A program made the position numbers and the translations under genes. Of a DNA stretch of 64,000 nucleotides, positions 41,738 to 50,187 are shown piece by piece; position 1 is the first letter of the stretch; each line of letters starts with the position of its first letter. Origin of the DNA: Candidatus Accumulibacter affinis (lineage in GTDB: Bacteria > Pseudomonadota > Gammaproteobacteria > Burkholderiales > Rhodocyclaceae); assembly GCA_016713625.1 (NCBI GenBank), contig JADJOT010000002.1, positions 434,001 through 498,000 of the forward strand. The letters run 5' to 3'. The notes beneath the pieces are model-generated. The model made no database searches, was not told where the DNA came from, and saw only the letters and a program-made list of their open reading frames with translations.

Positions 41738-42606
41738 ACAAGGTGCTGGACTTGATCAGGCTGATGCGCCCGCATCAGTGGGTGAAGAACGCTTTCGTAT
41801 TCACCGGCTTGATCTTCGGACATTTCTGGGGTGATGCGGACCTGGTCTTCAGGGTCGTTTGCGCGGCGATTGGATTCAGCCTTGTCTCGAGCAGCGTCTA
41901 TGTGCTTAATGACCTACTGGACCGCGCTGCGGATGCTGTCCACCCGAAAAAACAGCAACGACCACTCGCTGCCGGGCGGGTGAGCGTCCAGGCGGCGGTC
42001 GGTCTCGGTATCATCCTGATGGCGGTGGGTCTGAGCTTGGGCTGGTGGGTGTCAGCCAGGGCTTTGGCGATGCTTGTCGGATACGCTGTGCTGAACATTG
42101 CCTATTCCCTTCACCTCAAACATGTGGTTCTCATCGATGTCTTCATCATCGCTGCCGGATTCATGTTGCGAATTCTGGTGGGAACTTTCGGCGTCGGCAT
42201 ACCTCCATCCCAATGGCTGGTGCTCTGTGGTCTGATGATTACCCTCTTTTTGGGTTTTTCCAAGCGCCGTGCCGAGGTGCTGACGCTGGGGGACGGAAAT
42301 TCCGTGCATCGGCGAGTTCTGGAGCACTACAGCCCGGTGTTGCTGGACAAGATGATCGGCATCACCGCCTCCGGGGTGATCATGAGTTACAGCTTGTACA
42401 CCATGAGTCCGGAAACCATTCGTATCCATCACACAGCCAACCTGATCTATACGGTTCCCTTCGTCATTTTCGGCGTGTTTCGCTACATCTATCTGCTGCA
42501 TCATCAACAAAAGGGGACCGATACCGCCCACGATATTTTCCGCGATGCCTGGTTGCTTGGGGCCGTGGTTTGCTGGTTGGCCGCTACCTTGGCACTGATC
42601 TCGTGA
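41734..42606 (+). CDS. UbiA-family prenyltransferase, phosphoribosyl-polyprenyl-phosphate synthase type
   Basis: A 290-residue membrane protein with about eight helices. It starts MNKVLDLIRLMRPHQWVKNA, as in decaprenyl-phosphate phosphoribosyltransferases. The metal-binding motif is NDLLDRAADAVHPKK (N59, D60, D63, D67), followed by QQRPLAAGRVS, typical of Rv3806c-like UbiA enzymes that join PRPP to decaprenyl phosphate. General UbiA enzymes of quinone synthesis usually have different surroundings; here the DprE1/DprE2 neighbours support the phosphoribosyl type. Its last codon overlaps the GTG start of the next gene by four bases. Confidence 0.85.
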   Translation: MNKVLDLIRLMRPHQWVKNAFVFTGLIFGHFWGDADLVFRVVCAAIGFSLVSSSVYVLNDLLDRAADAVHPKKQQRPLAAGRVSVQAAVGLGIILMAVGLSLGWWVSARALAMLVGYAVLNIAYSLHLKHVVLIDVFIIAAGFMLRILVGTFGVGIPPSQWLVLCGLMITLFLGFSKRRAEVLTLGDGNSVHRRVLEHYSPVLLDKMIGITASGVIMSYSLYTMSPETIRIHHTANLIYTVPFVIFGVFRYIYLLHHQQKGTDTAHDIFRDAWLLGAVVCWLAATLALIS

Positions 42607-43595
42607 GATCCTTGAATCCAGGACTCGCGGGCTTGCTGTCCGGCCGCAATCAACAGTGGCTGATCTGGACCTCGGTGCTCAGCGGCCTGGTCTATCTGGG
42701 CGTGTCGGTATTCGCAGGCTGGCAGGAGGTCGCCCATGCCTTCGGGCGGGTAGGCACAGCGGGCATTGCCATCGCCCTGCTACTGTCCTTGGTGAATTAC
42801 CTGTTGCGGTTCGTCCGATGGCAGTACTTCCTGCGATTGTTGGGATGCCAAATACCGAACAAGGAGAGCCTGGTCATTTACCTTGCCGGGTTCGGACTGA
42901 CGATCGTCCCCGGCAAGGCGGGGGAGGTGGTGCGCAGCCTGTTCCTGAATAATCGCGGAATGAGTTACCAGCTAAGCTTGGCGGCCTTCCTGGCGGAGAG
43001 ACTATCGGACATGATGGCCGTGCTCATCCTCACCTCCATAGGGTTTTGGGGCTTCGCTTCGGCACGCCCCGTGATTGTCGGATTGAGCGTCATGATGCTC
43101 CTGCTTCTATTGGTCTTGCGTCTGCAGGGATGTCGTGCCCGCCTGCGGGCGTGGACCATGCTGCTTGTTCCGGATCGCTTGCATGGGGGGTTGGCGGCTA
43201 TCGGTGGGGTCCTCGGTCATGTTCACACCTGTTTGCGCGGCCGCCCGTTGCTTATTGGGCTAGTGCTTTCAGTCGGCGCTTGGGCCGCCGAGGCCTATGC
43301 CTTCTATCTGGTTCTGCAGTGGATGGAAGCACCCATAAGCTTGCCGGCAGCGACGTTCATCTATGCATTTTCAATGCTGGTCGGCGCCATCAGCTTCTTG
43401 CCCGGAGGGCTGGGGGGAGTTGAAGCAACCATGGTCGGGTTATTGATTCTGATTGGACTGGATCAGCCCTTGGCGCTCGCCGCAACGGTGATTATCCGAC
43501 TGACGACGCTTTGGTTTGCCGTTGCACTGGGGATGTTGGCCCTGGTGGCCATGCTCAGGATTGATGCCGAATCGAGGCTGAGCAAAGTCAGCTAG
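42603..43595 (+). CDS. LPG-synthase-TM/UPF0104-type membrane protein, possible flippase
   Basis: A 330-residue protein with about eight membrane helices (QWLIWTSVLSGLVYLGVSVF, GIAIALLLSLVNYLLRFVRW), and GLTIVPGKAGEVVRSLFLNN, the conserved signature of the PF03706 family. The start is a GTG overlapping the UbiA stop by four bases (GTGA). Family members are integral to lipid-linked sugar or lipid-amino-acid pathways, but most have no proven activity. In mycobacteria a GtrA-like protein (Rv3789) is associated with arabinose-lipid flipping; this protein could serve the same step. This role is inference. It is the last gene of the operon. Confidence 0.75.
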   Translation: MRSLNPGLAGLLSGRNQQWLIWTSVLSGLVYLGVSVFAGWQEVAHAFGRVGTAGIAIALLLSLVNYLLRFVRWQYFLRLLGCQIPNKESLVIYLAGFGLTIVPGKAGEVVRSLFLNNRGMSYQLSLAAFLAERLSDMMAVLILTSIGFWGFASARPVIVGLSVMMLLLLLVLRLQGCRARLRAWTMLLVPDRLHGGLAAIGGVLGHVHTCLRGRPLLIGLVLSVGAWAAEAYAFYLVLQWMEAPISLPAATFIYAFSMLVGAISFLPGGLGGVEATMVGLLILIGLDQPLALAATVIIRLTTLWFAVALGMLALVAMLRIDAESRLSKVS

Positions 43596-43611
43596 CCGGG
43601 GGTTTTCCCGG
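43596..43611 (+). terminator. Possible terminator after arabinose-type operon
   Basis: CCGGG and CCCGG pair around GGTTTT directly after the stop codon. The stem is short and no T-run follows. Confidence 0.3.
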
Positions 43612-43763
43612 ATCCCGATAGGTCGTCAGTCCATCAGGAACGGCAGCCAATTTGCCCCGCTGCGATATCCCGATCCGGTGATTAGGGACCCATTGATAAG
43701 ACGGACGGCAGGGTATCGCTGGAGATAGCATTTTGGGCTTGCAGGCGCATCGGGCAGCGAGTC

Positions 43764-44762
43764 TCATTGGCTGGCGCGGGGGGGCGCCAACTCGACATCC
43801 CGATGCAACTGATTCATCAGGAGGCGCATCGAGAAGATCGCCAGGGAGTTGGCCCAAGGCGTGTAGCGCGGCAACTGGAACAAGTCATCGCCAGTTTGCG
43901 CAACCCCCCTGGCTGTGGTAACGGCGCCACGAAAGCCAAGTGCTTCTACCAGTTTCGCGTGTTCCGCTGTGTAATCTTGCCCGGGTATGCCATTAGGATA
44001 AGCGAATACATCCACCGGCGAGTCGCAAATGGCCTCCAGGCGACGCTTGCCTTCGACGATCTCGCTTTCTGCTTCCGCCAGCGTCAGCGACAGAAGGATC
44101 GGGTGGTTGACGGTATGCCCCCCGATTTCCATGCCCGCACGATGCAGGTCCCGCACCTGCTCGGTGCGCATCATCAAGCCTCGGGGCAGGGCCGCGACTC
44201 CGCAGATCGCTTGCAAGCGGGTAATGGCCTGGTCCCGCTCCGCCACGGTCAGGTACTTGATGCGCGAGAGAAGTTGCTCGATTGCCACCCGCCGGTCCCT
44301 GGCTTCTGCCACCGGTAGGCGCCGGAGACCGAAGGCTTCGAGGTCAAGCGAATCCTTGGCAGTAGCACGCAAGCACTCGATGACTGAGTCGTTCCACATA
44401 CGGCCGCCGTCAAGAAACCCGGTCGCCACTGAAAAGGTTGCGGCCAACCCGTGGCGACGGAGAACGGGCAATGCCACTTCAACGTTGTCAGCGTAGCCAT
44501 CGTCGAAAGTGATCACCATGGCCCGCGGTGGCAAGGAGCCAGCAGCCAGGCGACTGATCGCTTGCCCCAAGGTAAGGACGTTAAAGGTCTGCGCCACGAA
44601 GCGCATTCGCTGATCAAAGCGCTCGGCATCCAGCTCGTCCGGGAATATCGAGTCGGCTCGGGCATGCACCCGGTGAAAGGTCAGGATCGACAGCCGACAC
44701 GGGGTGATTGCCCCCAAAGCGGCGAGGCCGGCCTTGGCCAGTATTCCGGTTAGCAACTCCAC
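43764..44762 (-). CDS. Polysaccharide deacetylase (NodB-like)
   Basis: A 332-residue carbohydrate deacetylase. The NodB motifs are MVITFDDGYADNVEVALPVL (motif 1, D-D metal and base) near residue 85, MEIGGHTVNHPILLSLTLAE (motif 2, H-x3-H) and FAYPNGIPGQDYTAEH (motif 3). No clear signal peptide or lipobox: the N-terminus MELLTGILAKAGLAALGA is weakly hydrophobic, so it may be membrane-associated or cytoplasmic. It belongs to the - strand polysaccharide cluster and is convergent with the arabinose-type operon. A second, XrtA-type deacetylase is at 57300. Confidence 0.88.
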   Translation of the reverse strand: MELLTGILAKAGLAALGAITPCRLSILTFHRVHARADSIFPDELDAERFDQRMRFVAQTFNVLTLGQAISRLAAGSLPPRAMVITFDDGYADNVEVALPVLRRHGLAATFSVATGFLDGGRMWNDSVIECLRATAKDSLDLEAFGLRRLPVAEARDRRVAIEQLLSRIKYLTVAERDQAITRLQAICGVAALPRGLMMRTEQVRDLHRAGMEIGGHTVNHPILLSLTLAEAESEIVEGKRRLEAICDSPVDVFAYPNGIPGQDYTAEHAKLVEALGFRGAVTTARGVAQTGDDLFQLPRYTPWANSLAIFSMRLLMNQLHRDVELAPPRASQ

Positions 44763-44890
44763 ACAACAGCCCCTCGATTAAGTGAATCAGACAAGAATTC
44801 AGGGTAACGAAGCGTCTCAGCAAACGCGGCCTTCCCGACAGCGAGCAATCCTGATGACAGCCAACGCAGGCAGTAGCTCGGGACGCCCAT

Positions 44891-46207
44891 TCAGGACGAC
44901 CGAGCGACTACTGCCTGCGAAACTTCCCTCGCGCCAGCTGGCTTGCGCTGCTCATTTATCGTCGCATCAACCAGAACCACGAAGGCGACAATGTAGTAGG
45001 GAAGATCGAAGTAAACCAATGACAAAAAAGCTCCACCGACGGCAAACCCGGCCAAGCTGGCTTGCGACATCCGCATCAATAGAGGCACCCACCCAGCGAG
45101 TTCGGGATCCCCTCTCGCCTTGGCAGCGACCTGGCTGGCTTTCCGCCACGCGAAAAAACCAATCAGCAGGTAAAGGAACAGGCCGGGAAAGCCGTGTTCT
45201 CCCAGAGCCTGGAAGTAAATGCTGTGGGCGACGAGAACAGTATTGCGGAAATCGAAGTTGCCCATGTCTCGCGGCGCGTAAGTGGCGAAAACGATAGGGA
45301 TCGCTGCGTTAAACCCGGCACCGACCAAGGGCCTGTCCAGCGCCAATGCCCACAGGGTCTTCCATGTGTAGACCCGGGACATGGCCGAAGAATCCTCATC
45401 GTAGGATTCGATGGTATTCATGCGGCTGGTCCACGTGCTCGGCATGAAACCGATTGCCGCGACGAGGACTACGCCGATGATCGACGTCGTCAACAGCGGG
45501 CGTTTGCCCTTGAGGCCCACGAACAAGCCCATTACCGCGAGCGCCAGAAAGGCACCGCGCGACTGCGTCCCGAGAATGGCCAGAAAGGTCATCGCGATCA
45601 GGAAAACCATCCCGTGCCGCAGGTAGCGGCGAGTCGATGTCTGGAACAGGTAGTACATGAACGGCACCAGCATCACCAAGGCCACCCCAAGGGCATTATT
45701 GCCGGCGATCAGCCCCTCGGGCGGTCCCCATACGCGCTCGGATCCGCCGGTCGCGAGGGTGAACAGGCCTCCCTTCGCTCCATAAAAACCTATCGACAGC
45801 GTGATCACCCAGAGCAGTTGCTCGATCTGCTTACGCCCGCGAATCAGCATCAGGGTCAGGAAAAGAAAAAGATGCATTTTCAGGACAAAGACCCACCGGT
45901 CAAAGATAGCTCCCGTGTCGCTATCGAGGGCAAAGAAACTCGTAATCGTCATCCATAGAAGGAACAGCAGGTAAGTCCCGGTGACCGCCGACAGGGGAAA
46001 CGACTGTCGTTCACGGGAAAACAGGAAACCAAGCAAAGTGGCCAATGCGACCCATTGTGAAAACTGCAAATCGTAGGCAAACCCGTAGGTCAGTCGATGG
46101 GGAATCATCATCGCCAGCCAGGCCCATACATAGGTCCCCACCCTCGGCTTGCGCAAAATGAAGGGAATAAAGCCGAGGATGACTACCGTAATGAAAATGT
46201 CACGCAT
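44891..46207 (-). CDS. O-antigen-ligase-like polymerase/ligase, exosortase-A-associated type
   Basis: A 438-residue protein with about ten to twelve membrane helices and a large periplasmic loop. It begins MRDIFITVVILGFIPFILRK, and has MIPHRLTYGFAYDLQFSQ, GLIAGNNALGVALVMLVPF, and VYTWKTLWALALDRPLVGAG in the WzyC-type ligase region. The features match TIGR03097 (PEP_O_lig_1), a putative O-glycosylation ligase near XrtA. It would join a lipid-linked glycan to a protein or sugar in the periplasm; the acceptor is not known. The gene ends a segment with the PaaK-like and GT genes upstream (nine bases between). Confidence 0.86.
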   Translation of the reverse strand: MRDIFITVVILGFIPFILRKPRVGTYVWAWLAMMIPHRLTYGFAYDLQFSQWVALATLLGFLFSRERQSFPLSAVTGTYLLFLLWMTITSFFALDSDTGAIFDRWVFVLKMHLFLFLTLMLIRGRKQIEQLLWVITLSIGFYGAKGGLFTLATGGSERVWGPPEGLIAGNNALGVALVMLVPFMYYLFQTSTRRYLRHGMVFLIAMTFLAILGTQSRGAFLALAVMGLFVGLKGKRPLLTTSIIGVVLVAAIGFMPSTWTSRMNTIESYDEDSSAMSRVYTWKTLWALALDRPLVGAGFNAAIPIVFATYAPRDMGNFDFRNTVLVAHSIYFQALGEHGFPGLFLYLLIGFFAWRKASQVAAKARGDPELAGWVPLLMRMSQASLAGFAVGGAFLSLVYFDLPYYIVAFVVLVDATINEQRKPAGAREVSQAVVARSS

Positions 46208-46216
46208 GGAGGTCGG

Positions 46217-47587
46217 TCAGTGGTGAGTCGCCGGGACTGGAGCCGCAACATGGCTGACGACGTAGCGGAACTTGCCGGATGCTTCGCTGGCAATCGCGGC
46301 AACCTTGTCCACCCGAATATCGACCGTTCCACCCAGGCGCGCCTTGAAATCGCGCACGATACGATCCTCGGACGCCCGGTCAAATGCGGGTCCGGCAACT
46401 ACCTGGACAACGGTTTGTTCAATCGACACCTGCTCAATCCTGAAATGTTCTACCCCGGGCAAATCACGGACCGTGTAGATCAGCGCAAGGCCATGCATTA
46501 CGGTCCCGTCTTGGGCGACCACAAAGTCGGTGGTCCGGCCCTGAACCTCCTCGAGTATCGGCAAGCCGCGACCGCAGGCACAGGTCTTGTTCCCGAGGAT
46601 GCCGACATCGCCAGTCCGGTAGCGAACAAAAGGGAAATCTTCGGTCGCCATGTGCGTGACGACAATCTCCCCGGGCTCCCCGCGCGCGGTCGGCTTACCG
46701 TCTGCATTGACGGTTTCGACGATGATATCCTCGGCACTGATGTGGAGACTACCTGAAGGGCACTGATGGGCGATGAATCCGGCGTCACGAGCGCCGTAGC
46801 CATTGGCCACCGGGCAGGCAAAGACCTCGCTGATCACTTTCCGCTGCTCATCGTAGAGCTTCTCGGAGGTAACGAAAGCAACCCGGATTCCGAGTTTGCT
46901 CATATCCACACCCTTCGCTCTGGCATGGCGCGCAATCAGGGAAAGACTCGAAGGGTAACCGAACAGCATCGCCGGACGAAGGCCCTGAATAGTGCCCAAG
47001 AAGCGATCGAGATTCGTCGGCGACATTTCGAATGCCGGCACCAGATAGCTTCTCATCAAGCCATCGCGTAGACGTCGGACACGGTCCTGCGCGCTTAGTT
47101 CGATCGGGCTACCCCAGACTACCAGTTCGATATCGCCGACGTCAACGTCCCACCAACGCGTGGCACGCCACTTGGCCCCAACGTCATGACTCTTGCGGCT
47201 TTTCCCCATGTAGAAGATCAGCGGCTCTCCGGACGAGCCACCCGTATTGTAGCGTGTCAGGGGGCCATGGCCAGCGGCCTTCAGTTGCTCCACATTAGCC
47301 CGGATATCCGGCTTTCCGAGCAGCGGTAACGCGCACAAGTCGTTTATCGTGCGTACCGATCGGGGGTCGAAAGCGAGACGCCCGAACAGATCGCGATAGT
47401 AGGGAACCCGCTGACCAATCTCGACCAGGAACTCCCGCAGGCGCCGAGCCTGCTCACCTGCGAGTTGGTCGGCAGACCACCACTGACTTGCTTCCAGCCT
47501 CTTGCGGACCGCCAGGGAATCGTGCCCCTTGAGACGCTCATGCAAGGGAAACAGGAAGTGCGAACACATTGCCGTGTAGAAACTCAA
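46217..47587 (-). CDS. PaaK/CapK-like adenylate-forming enzyme
   Basis: A 456-residue member of the ANL family. The phosphate-binding loop is YNTGGSSGEPLIFYMGK around residues 114-130; NGYGARDAGFIAHQCPSG and FPFVRYRTGDVGILGNKTCA then CGRGLPILEE match phenylacetate-CoA-ligase-like CapK proteins in polysaccharide loci, including the CxCG(R) box. Such enzymes may activate an acyl or amino acid group for sugar decoration; the substrate is not known. The start overlaps the GT1-type glycosyltransferase stop by four bases, so they are coupled. Confidence 0.88.
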   Translation of the reverse strand: MSFYTAMCSHFLFPLHERLKGHDSLAVRKRLEASQWWSADQLAGEQARRLREFLVEIGQRVPYYRDLFGRLAFDPRSVRTINDLCALPLLGKPDIRANVEQLKAAGHGPLTRYNTGGSSGEPLIFYMGKSRKSHDVGAKWRATRWWDVDVGDIELVVWGSPIELSAQDRVRRLRDGLMRSYLVPAFEMSPTNLDRFLGTIQGLRPAMLFGYPSSLSLIARHARAKGVDMSKLGIRVAFVTSEKLYDEQRKVISEVFACPVANGYGARDAGFIAHQCPSGSLHISAEDIIVETVNADGKPTARGEPGEIVVTHMATEDFPFVRYRTGDVGILGNKTCACGRGLPILEEVQGRTTDFVVAQDGTVMHGLALIYTVRDLPGVEHFRIEQVSIEQTVVQVVAGPAFDRASEDRIVRDFKARLGGTVDIRVDKVAAIASEASGKFRYVVSHVAAPVPATHH

Positions 47588-48714
47588 GACTTGCTCCTCG
47601 ATGACTGCACTTTACGATAGGCATTCAACCACTGCGTGCGCACCTGCGGCCAGGCATATTTCTGCGCTTGCTGCAGTCCCGCCTGCCGGAGACCGGCGGC
47701 CAGGGAGGCGTCCTGCAAAACGCTGAGCAATTCTCGCGCCATGGCTTCGTCGTCACCGACGGCCACCAGCAGACCGGAAACTCCCTGTTCAACCATGTCG
47801 GGAATCCCACCGGCACTGCTACTGACCACCGGCACGCCGCTAGCAAAAGCTTCAAGAATCGAGATCGGCATGTTGTCGACCGTACTGGGGTTGAGCAGGC
47901 AATCCGCCATGGCGTAGAGCACTGGCATGTCTGCATTGGCAATTCGACCCGAGAAGCGGACGCAGTCCTGCAGACCGAGTCCCGCCACCAGCGTCTGCAA
48001 GCGTGTGAGCTCTGGCCCGCTACCGGCAACGGTCAATCTCGCCCCCGGAAAGACCGGCTGTACGCGCGCGAAAGCTCGGATCGCTGTCGGGATGTCGTAA
48101 ATTGCTTCCAGATTGCGGGTAACCAGCACATGTGGTGCGTAAGCGAAGGAACGCGGTGGTGCCGGCACGAAACGCGACAGATCAATGATGTTCGGAATCA
48201 CTTCCGCACTCAGTCCATACCGCAAAAAAACCCGCTGCAGGAATACCGAAGGGGTGACTCTCAGAGACGCCCGAGCAAGCATGCCCAGAACGTAGCGTGA
48301 GGTGTCTGCAAAAAAGGAATCGGCGCTTCCTCCATGGTAGTGAATGATAACCGGAGTGTTCCTCAGGCGTGCGATCAATGCTGCAGGCGCCGCGCAAAGA
48401 TGCCAGGACCAGCCCGAGTTGGCCAGCACATGGATCACCTGCGCTCGCCCGCTCGCCCGCCACAGATTCAGCAGATAGGGCAACAGGCGAACGGCCGCAC
48501 GCACTACCGGCAGGCGCCCAAGCCACGCCGGCCGATACGGAGAGTTGGTGCATACCAGTTCCACATCGACCCCTTCATTTCGCAACAGGCGGAACATTTG
48601 CTCGCATTGATTCGCCATCCCACCCGACGGCGGCGGCAAGGGTCCGACCAGGCAGATCGCTGGCCAGCTTGCGCTTCGCTTGCCCCGCCCCGTTTCACCA
48701 CTCATGGTGCGCAT
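47584..48714 (-). CDS. Family-4 glycosyltransferase
   Basis: A 376-residue GT-B glycosyltransferase. The N-terminal half has AICLVGPLPPPSGGMANQCE and VIHVLANSGWSWHLCAAPAA; the C-terminal sugar-nucleotide domain shows RFSGRIANADMPVLYAMADC and PISILEAFASGVPVVSSSAG then GIPDMV, with the E-x7-E motif of GT4. The donor sugar cannot be read. Start ATG at 48714; an in-frame ATG lies nine bases later. It overlaps the PaaK-like gene by four bases, and lies 117 bases after the stp1-like gene. Confidence 0.88.
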   Translation of the reverse strand: MRTMSGETGRGKRSASWPAICLVGPLPPPSGGMANQCEQMFRLLRNEGVDVELVCTNSPYRPAWLGRLPVVRAAVRLLPYLLNLWRASGRAQVIHVLANSGWSWHLCAAPAALIARLRNTPVIIHYHGGSADSFFADTSRYVLGMLARASLRVTPSVFLQRVFLRYGLSAEVIPNIIDLSRFVPAPPRSFAYAPHVLVTRNLEAIYDIPTAIRAFARVQPVFPGARLTVAGSGPELTRLQTLVAGLGLQDCVRFSGRIANADMPVLYAMADCLLNPSTVDNMPISILEAFASGVPVVSSSAGGIPDMVEQGVSGLLVAVGDDEAMARELLSVLQDASLAAGLRQAGLQQAQKYAWPQVRTQWLNAYRKVQSSRSKS

Positions 48715-48831
48715 TCACGGATAGCAGGTAAGTGGGCGACAAATCTCTGCGGACATTGCCTGCGGCGAGAAGCAGCATGGGCAAGTGCCCGCTGTGGTCT
48801 GTCAGGGGTTTTCATGGTGAACACAGGCGTG

Positions 48832-50025
48832 TCATCGGTGGAGATGGTGATCCATGGGCGAGAGATTGGCCTCCCAGCTATAGCGCGCCAGCACACGTTC
48901 GCGTGCGGCAGCCCCAAGTGATTCGCCGCGCGCGGGCGCCGACAGGAGCGACTCAATTGCCCCCACATACTCCCGAACAGTCCCGGCAGCAAGAAAATCC
49001 ACCCCAGCTACGGCGTCCACGGCGACTGCGCATTCTTTGGAGGCGACCACTGGCAAACCCATGGCCATGGCTTCCAGAACCTTGTTCTGTACCCCGCGCG
49101 CCAGCCGCAGGGGCGCAACGACGACAGCGGCATGGCGCAGGTAGGGGCGCACATCCGGGACTGTACCCGTCACTACGATCTGACTCCCACCCAGTTCCAG
49201 GACCGCCGGCGCCGGGCTGCGTCCGACGATGTAGAAACGCAGCCTGGGCCAGTTCTTCTGCAAAATTGGCAATACTTCCGCTGCGAACCAGACAACCGCA
49301 TCGATATTCGGCCAGTAGTCCATGGCGCCAGTGAATACCAGCGGCAACTCGTCCGGACCAAATGGTGAGGGGAACTCGTGTTGAGGCGAAAAGAAATCTG
49401 CGTCCACGCCGTTGCACACAGCTTCCACTTTGTCCGCACACTCGGGAGCAAGCCTGCGAAACAGATCGGCTTCGAGGTCGGTCACAAAAAAACATCGGTC
49501 AGCCTGACTCGCCACCGAGCGTTCAAAAGCCAGTAGACGCTCGCCTTCTCGACGATAGAGCCAACTCATTGGCCACCGATGGTTGGCCGCATACTGCGCC
49601 CACTTTGCCGAGTCGACGTCAACAAAGTCCACAAGCTTGCGTAGCTGCGGAACACCCTGGACAAACTGCGCCATGACCGAAGAAAAGACCACTGCTGCGT
49701 CGATCTGTTCTTCTCGCAAGATACGATCAACCCAAGTCTGCAAGCTTGCACTGTGATAGTAGGGAAGAGTCAAAGCACTGTTGCGAGCCAGACCGCTGAG
49801 GCTCATCAGCCTGGCAACTTTCGGATTGATCCTGGTAATGTGCATATCGGCACAATATTCGCGTACCGCATCGACATGCACCTCGTCCTCGGGGTCGTCT
49901 ATGAAGGTCCCCAGAAACACCCGGTGCCTGCCCGCCAAGTGTTTGAGCAAGTGATAGGAACGAACCTTGTCGCCCTTGTTTGGCGGGTAAGGCAGGCGGT
50001 GTACAAGATACAAAAGCTTGCTCAT
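48832..50025 (-). CDS. XrtA-associated glycosyltransferase, stp1/TIGR03087 type
   Basis: A 397-residue GT-B glycosyltransferase starting MSKLLYLVHRLPYPPNKGDK, which is the usual start of this exosortase-associated family (TIGR03087). The C-terminal domain has PLVFTGAMDYWPNIDAVVWF, RPYLRHAAVVVAPLRLARGV and VQNKVLEAMAMGLPVVASKE. The ATG at 50025 is preferred to a longer start at 50082 because of the conserved N-terminus. A gap of 162 bases separates it from the upstream TIGR04063-type gene, so it may begin a second transcript or simply have a long leader. Confidence 0.9.
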   Translation of the reverse strand: MSKLLYLVHRLPYPPNKGDKVRSYHLLKHLAGRHRVFLGTFIDDPEDEVHVDAVREYCADMHITRINPKVARLMSLSGLARNSALTLPYYHSASLQTWVDRILREEQIDAAVVFSSVMAQFVQGVPQLRKLVDFVDVDSAKWAQYAANHRWPMSWLYRREGERLLAFERSVASQADRCFFVTDLEADLFRRLAPECADKVEAVCNGVDADFFSPQHEFPSPFGPDELPLVFTGAMDYWPNIDAVVWFAAEVLPILQKNWPRLRFYIVGRSPAPAVLELGGSQIVVTGTVPDVRPYLRHAAVVVAPLRLARGVQNKVLEAMAMGLPVVASKECAVAVDAVAGVDFLAAGTVREYVGAIESLLSAPARGESLGAAARERVLARYSWEANLSPMDHHLHR

Positions 50026-50187
50026 GCAGTCTATCCACCTGGACGGTGTGCAATGCCGAAGTTCAGCAAGATCAGGGTGCAATCAGGCCAAACTCGCCGA
50101 TCGCCGGGAAGTTTTCGCGAATTGATCACGTTCAATCGAAGCCAGGAAAAGGCGCCGTCAAACAGATCGCCGCAACAAATGCCGTGT

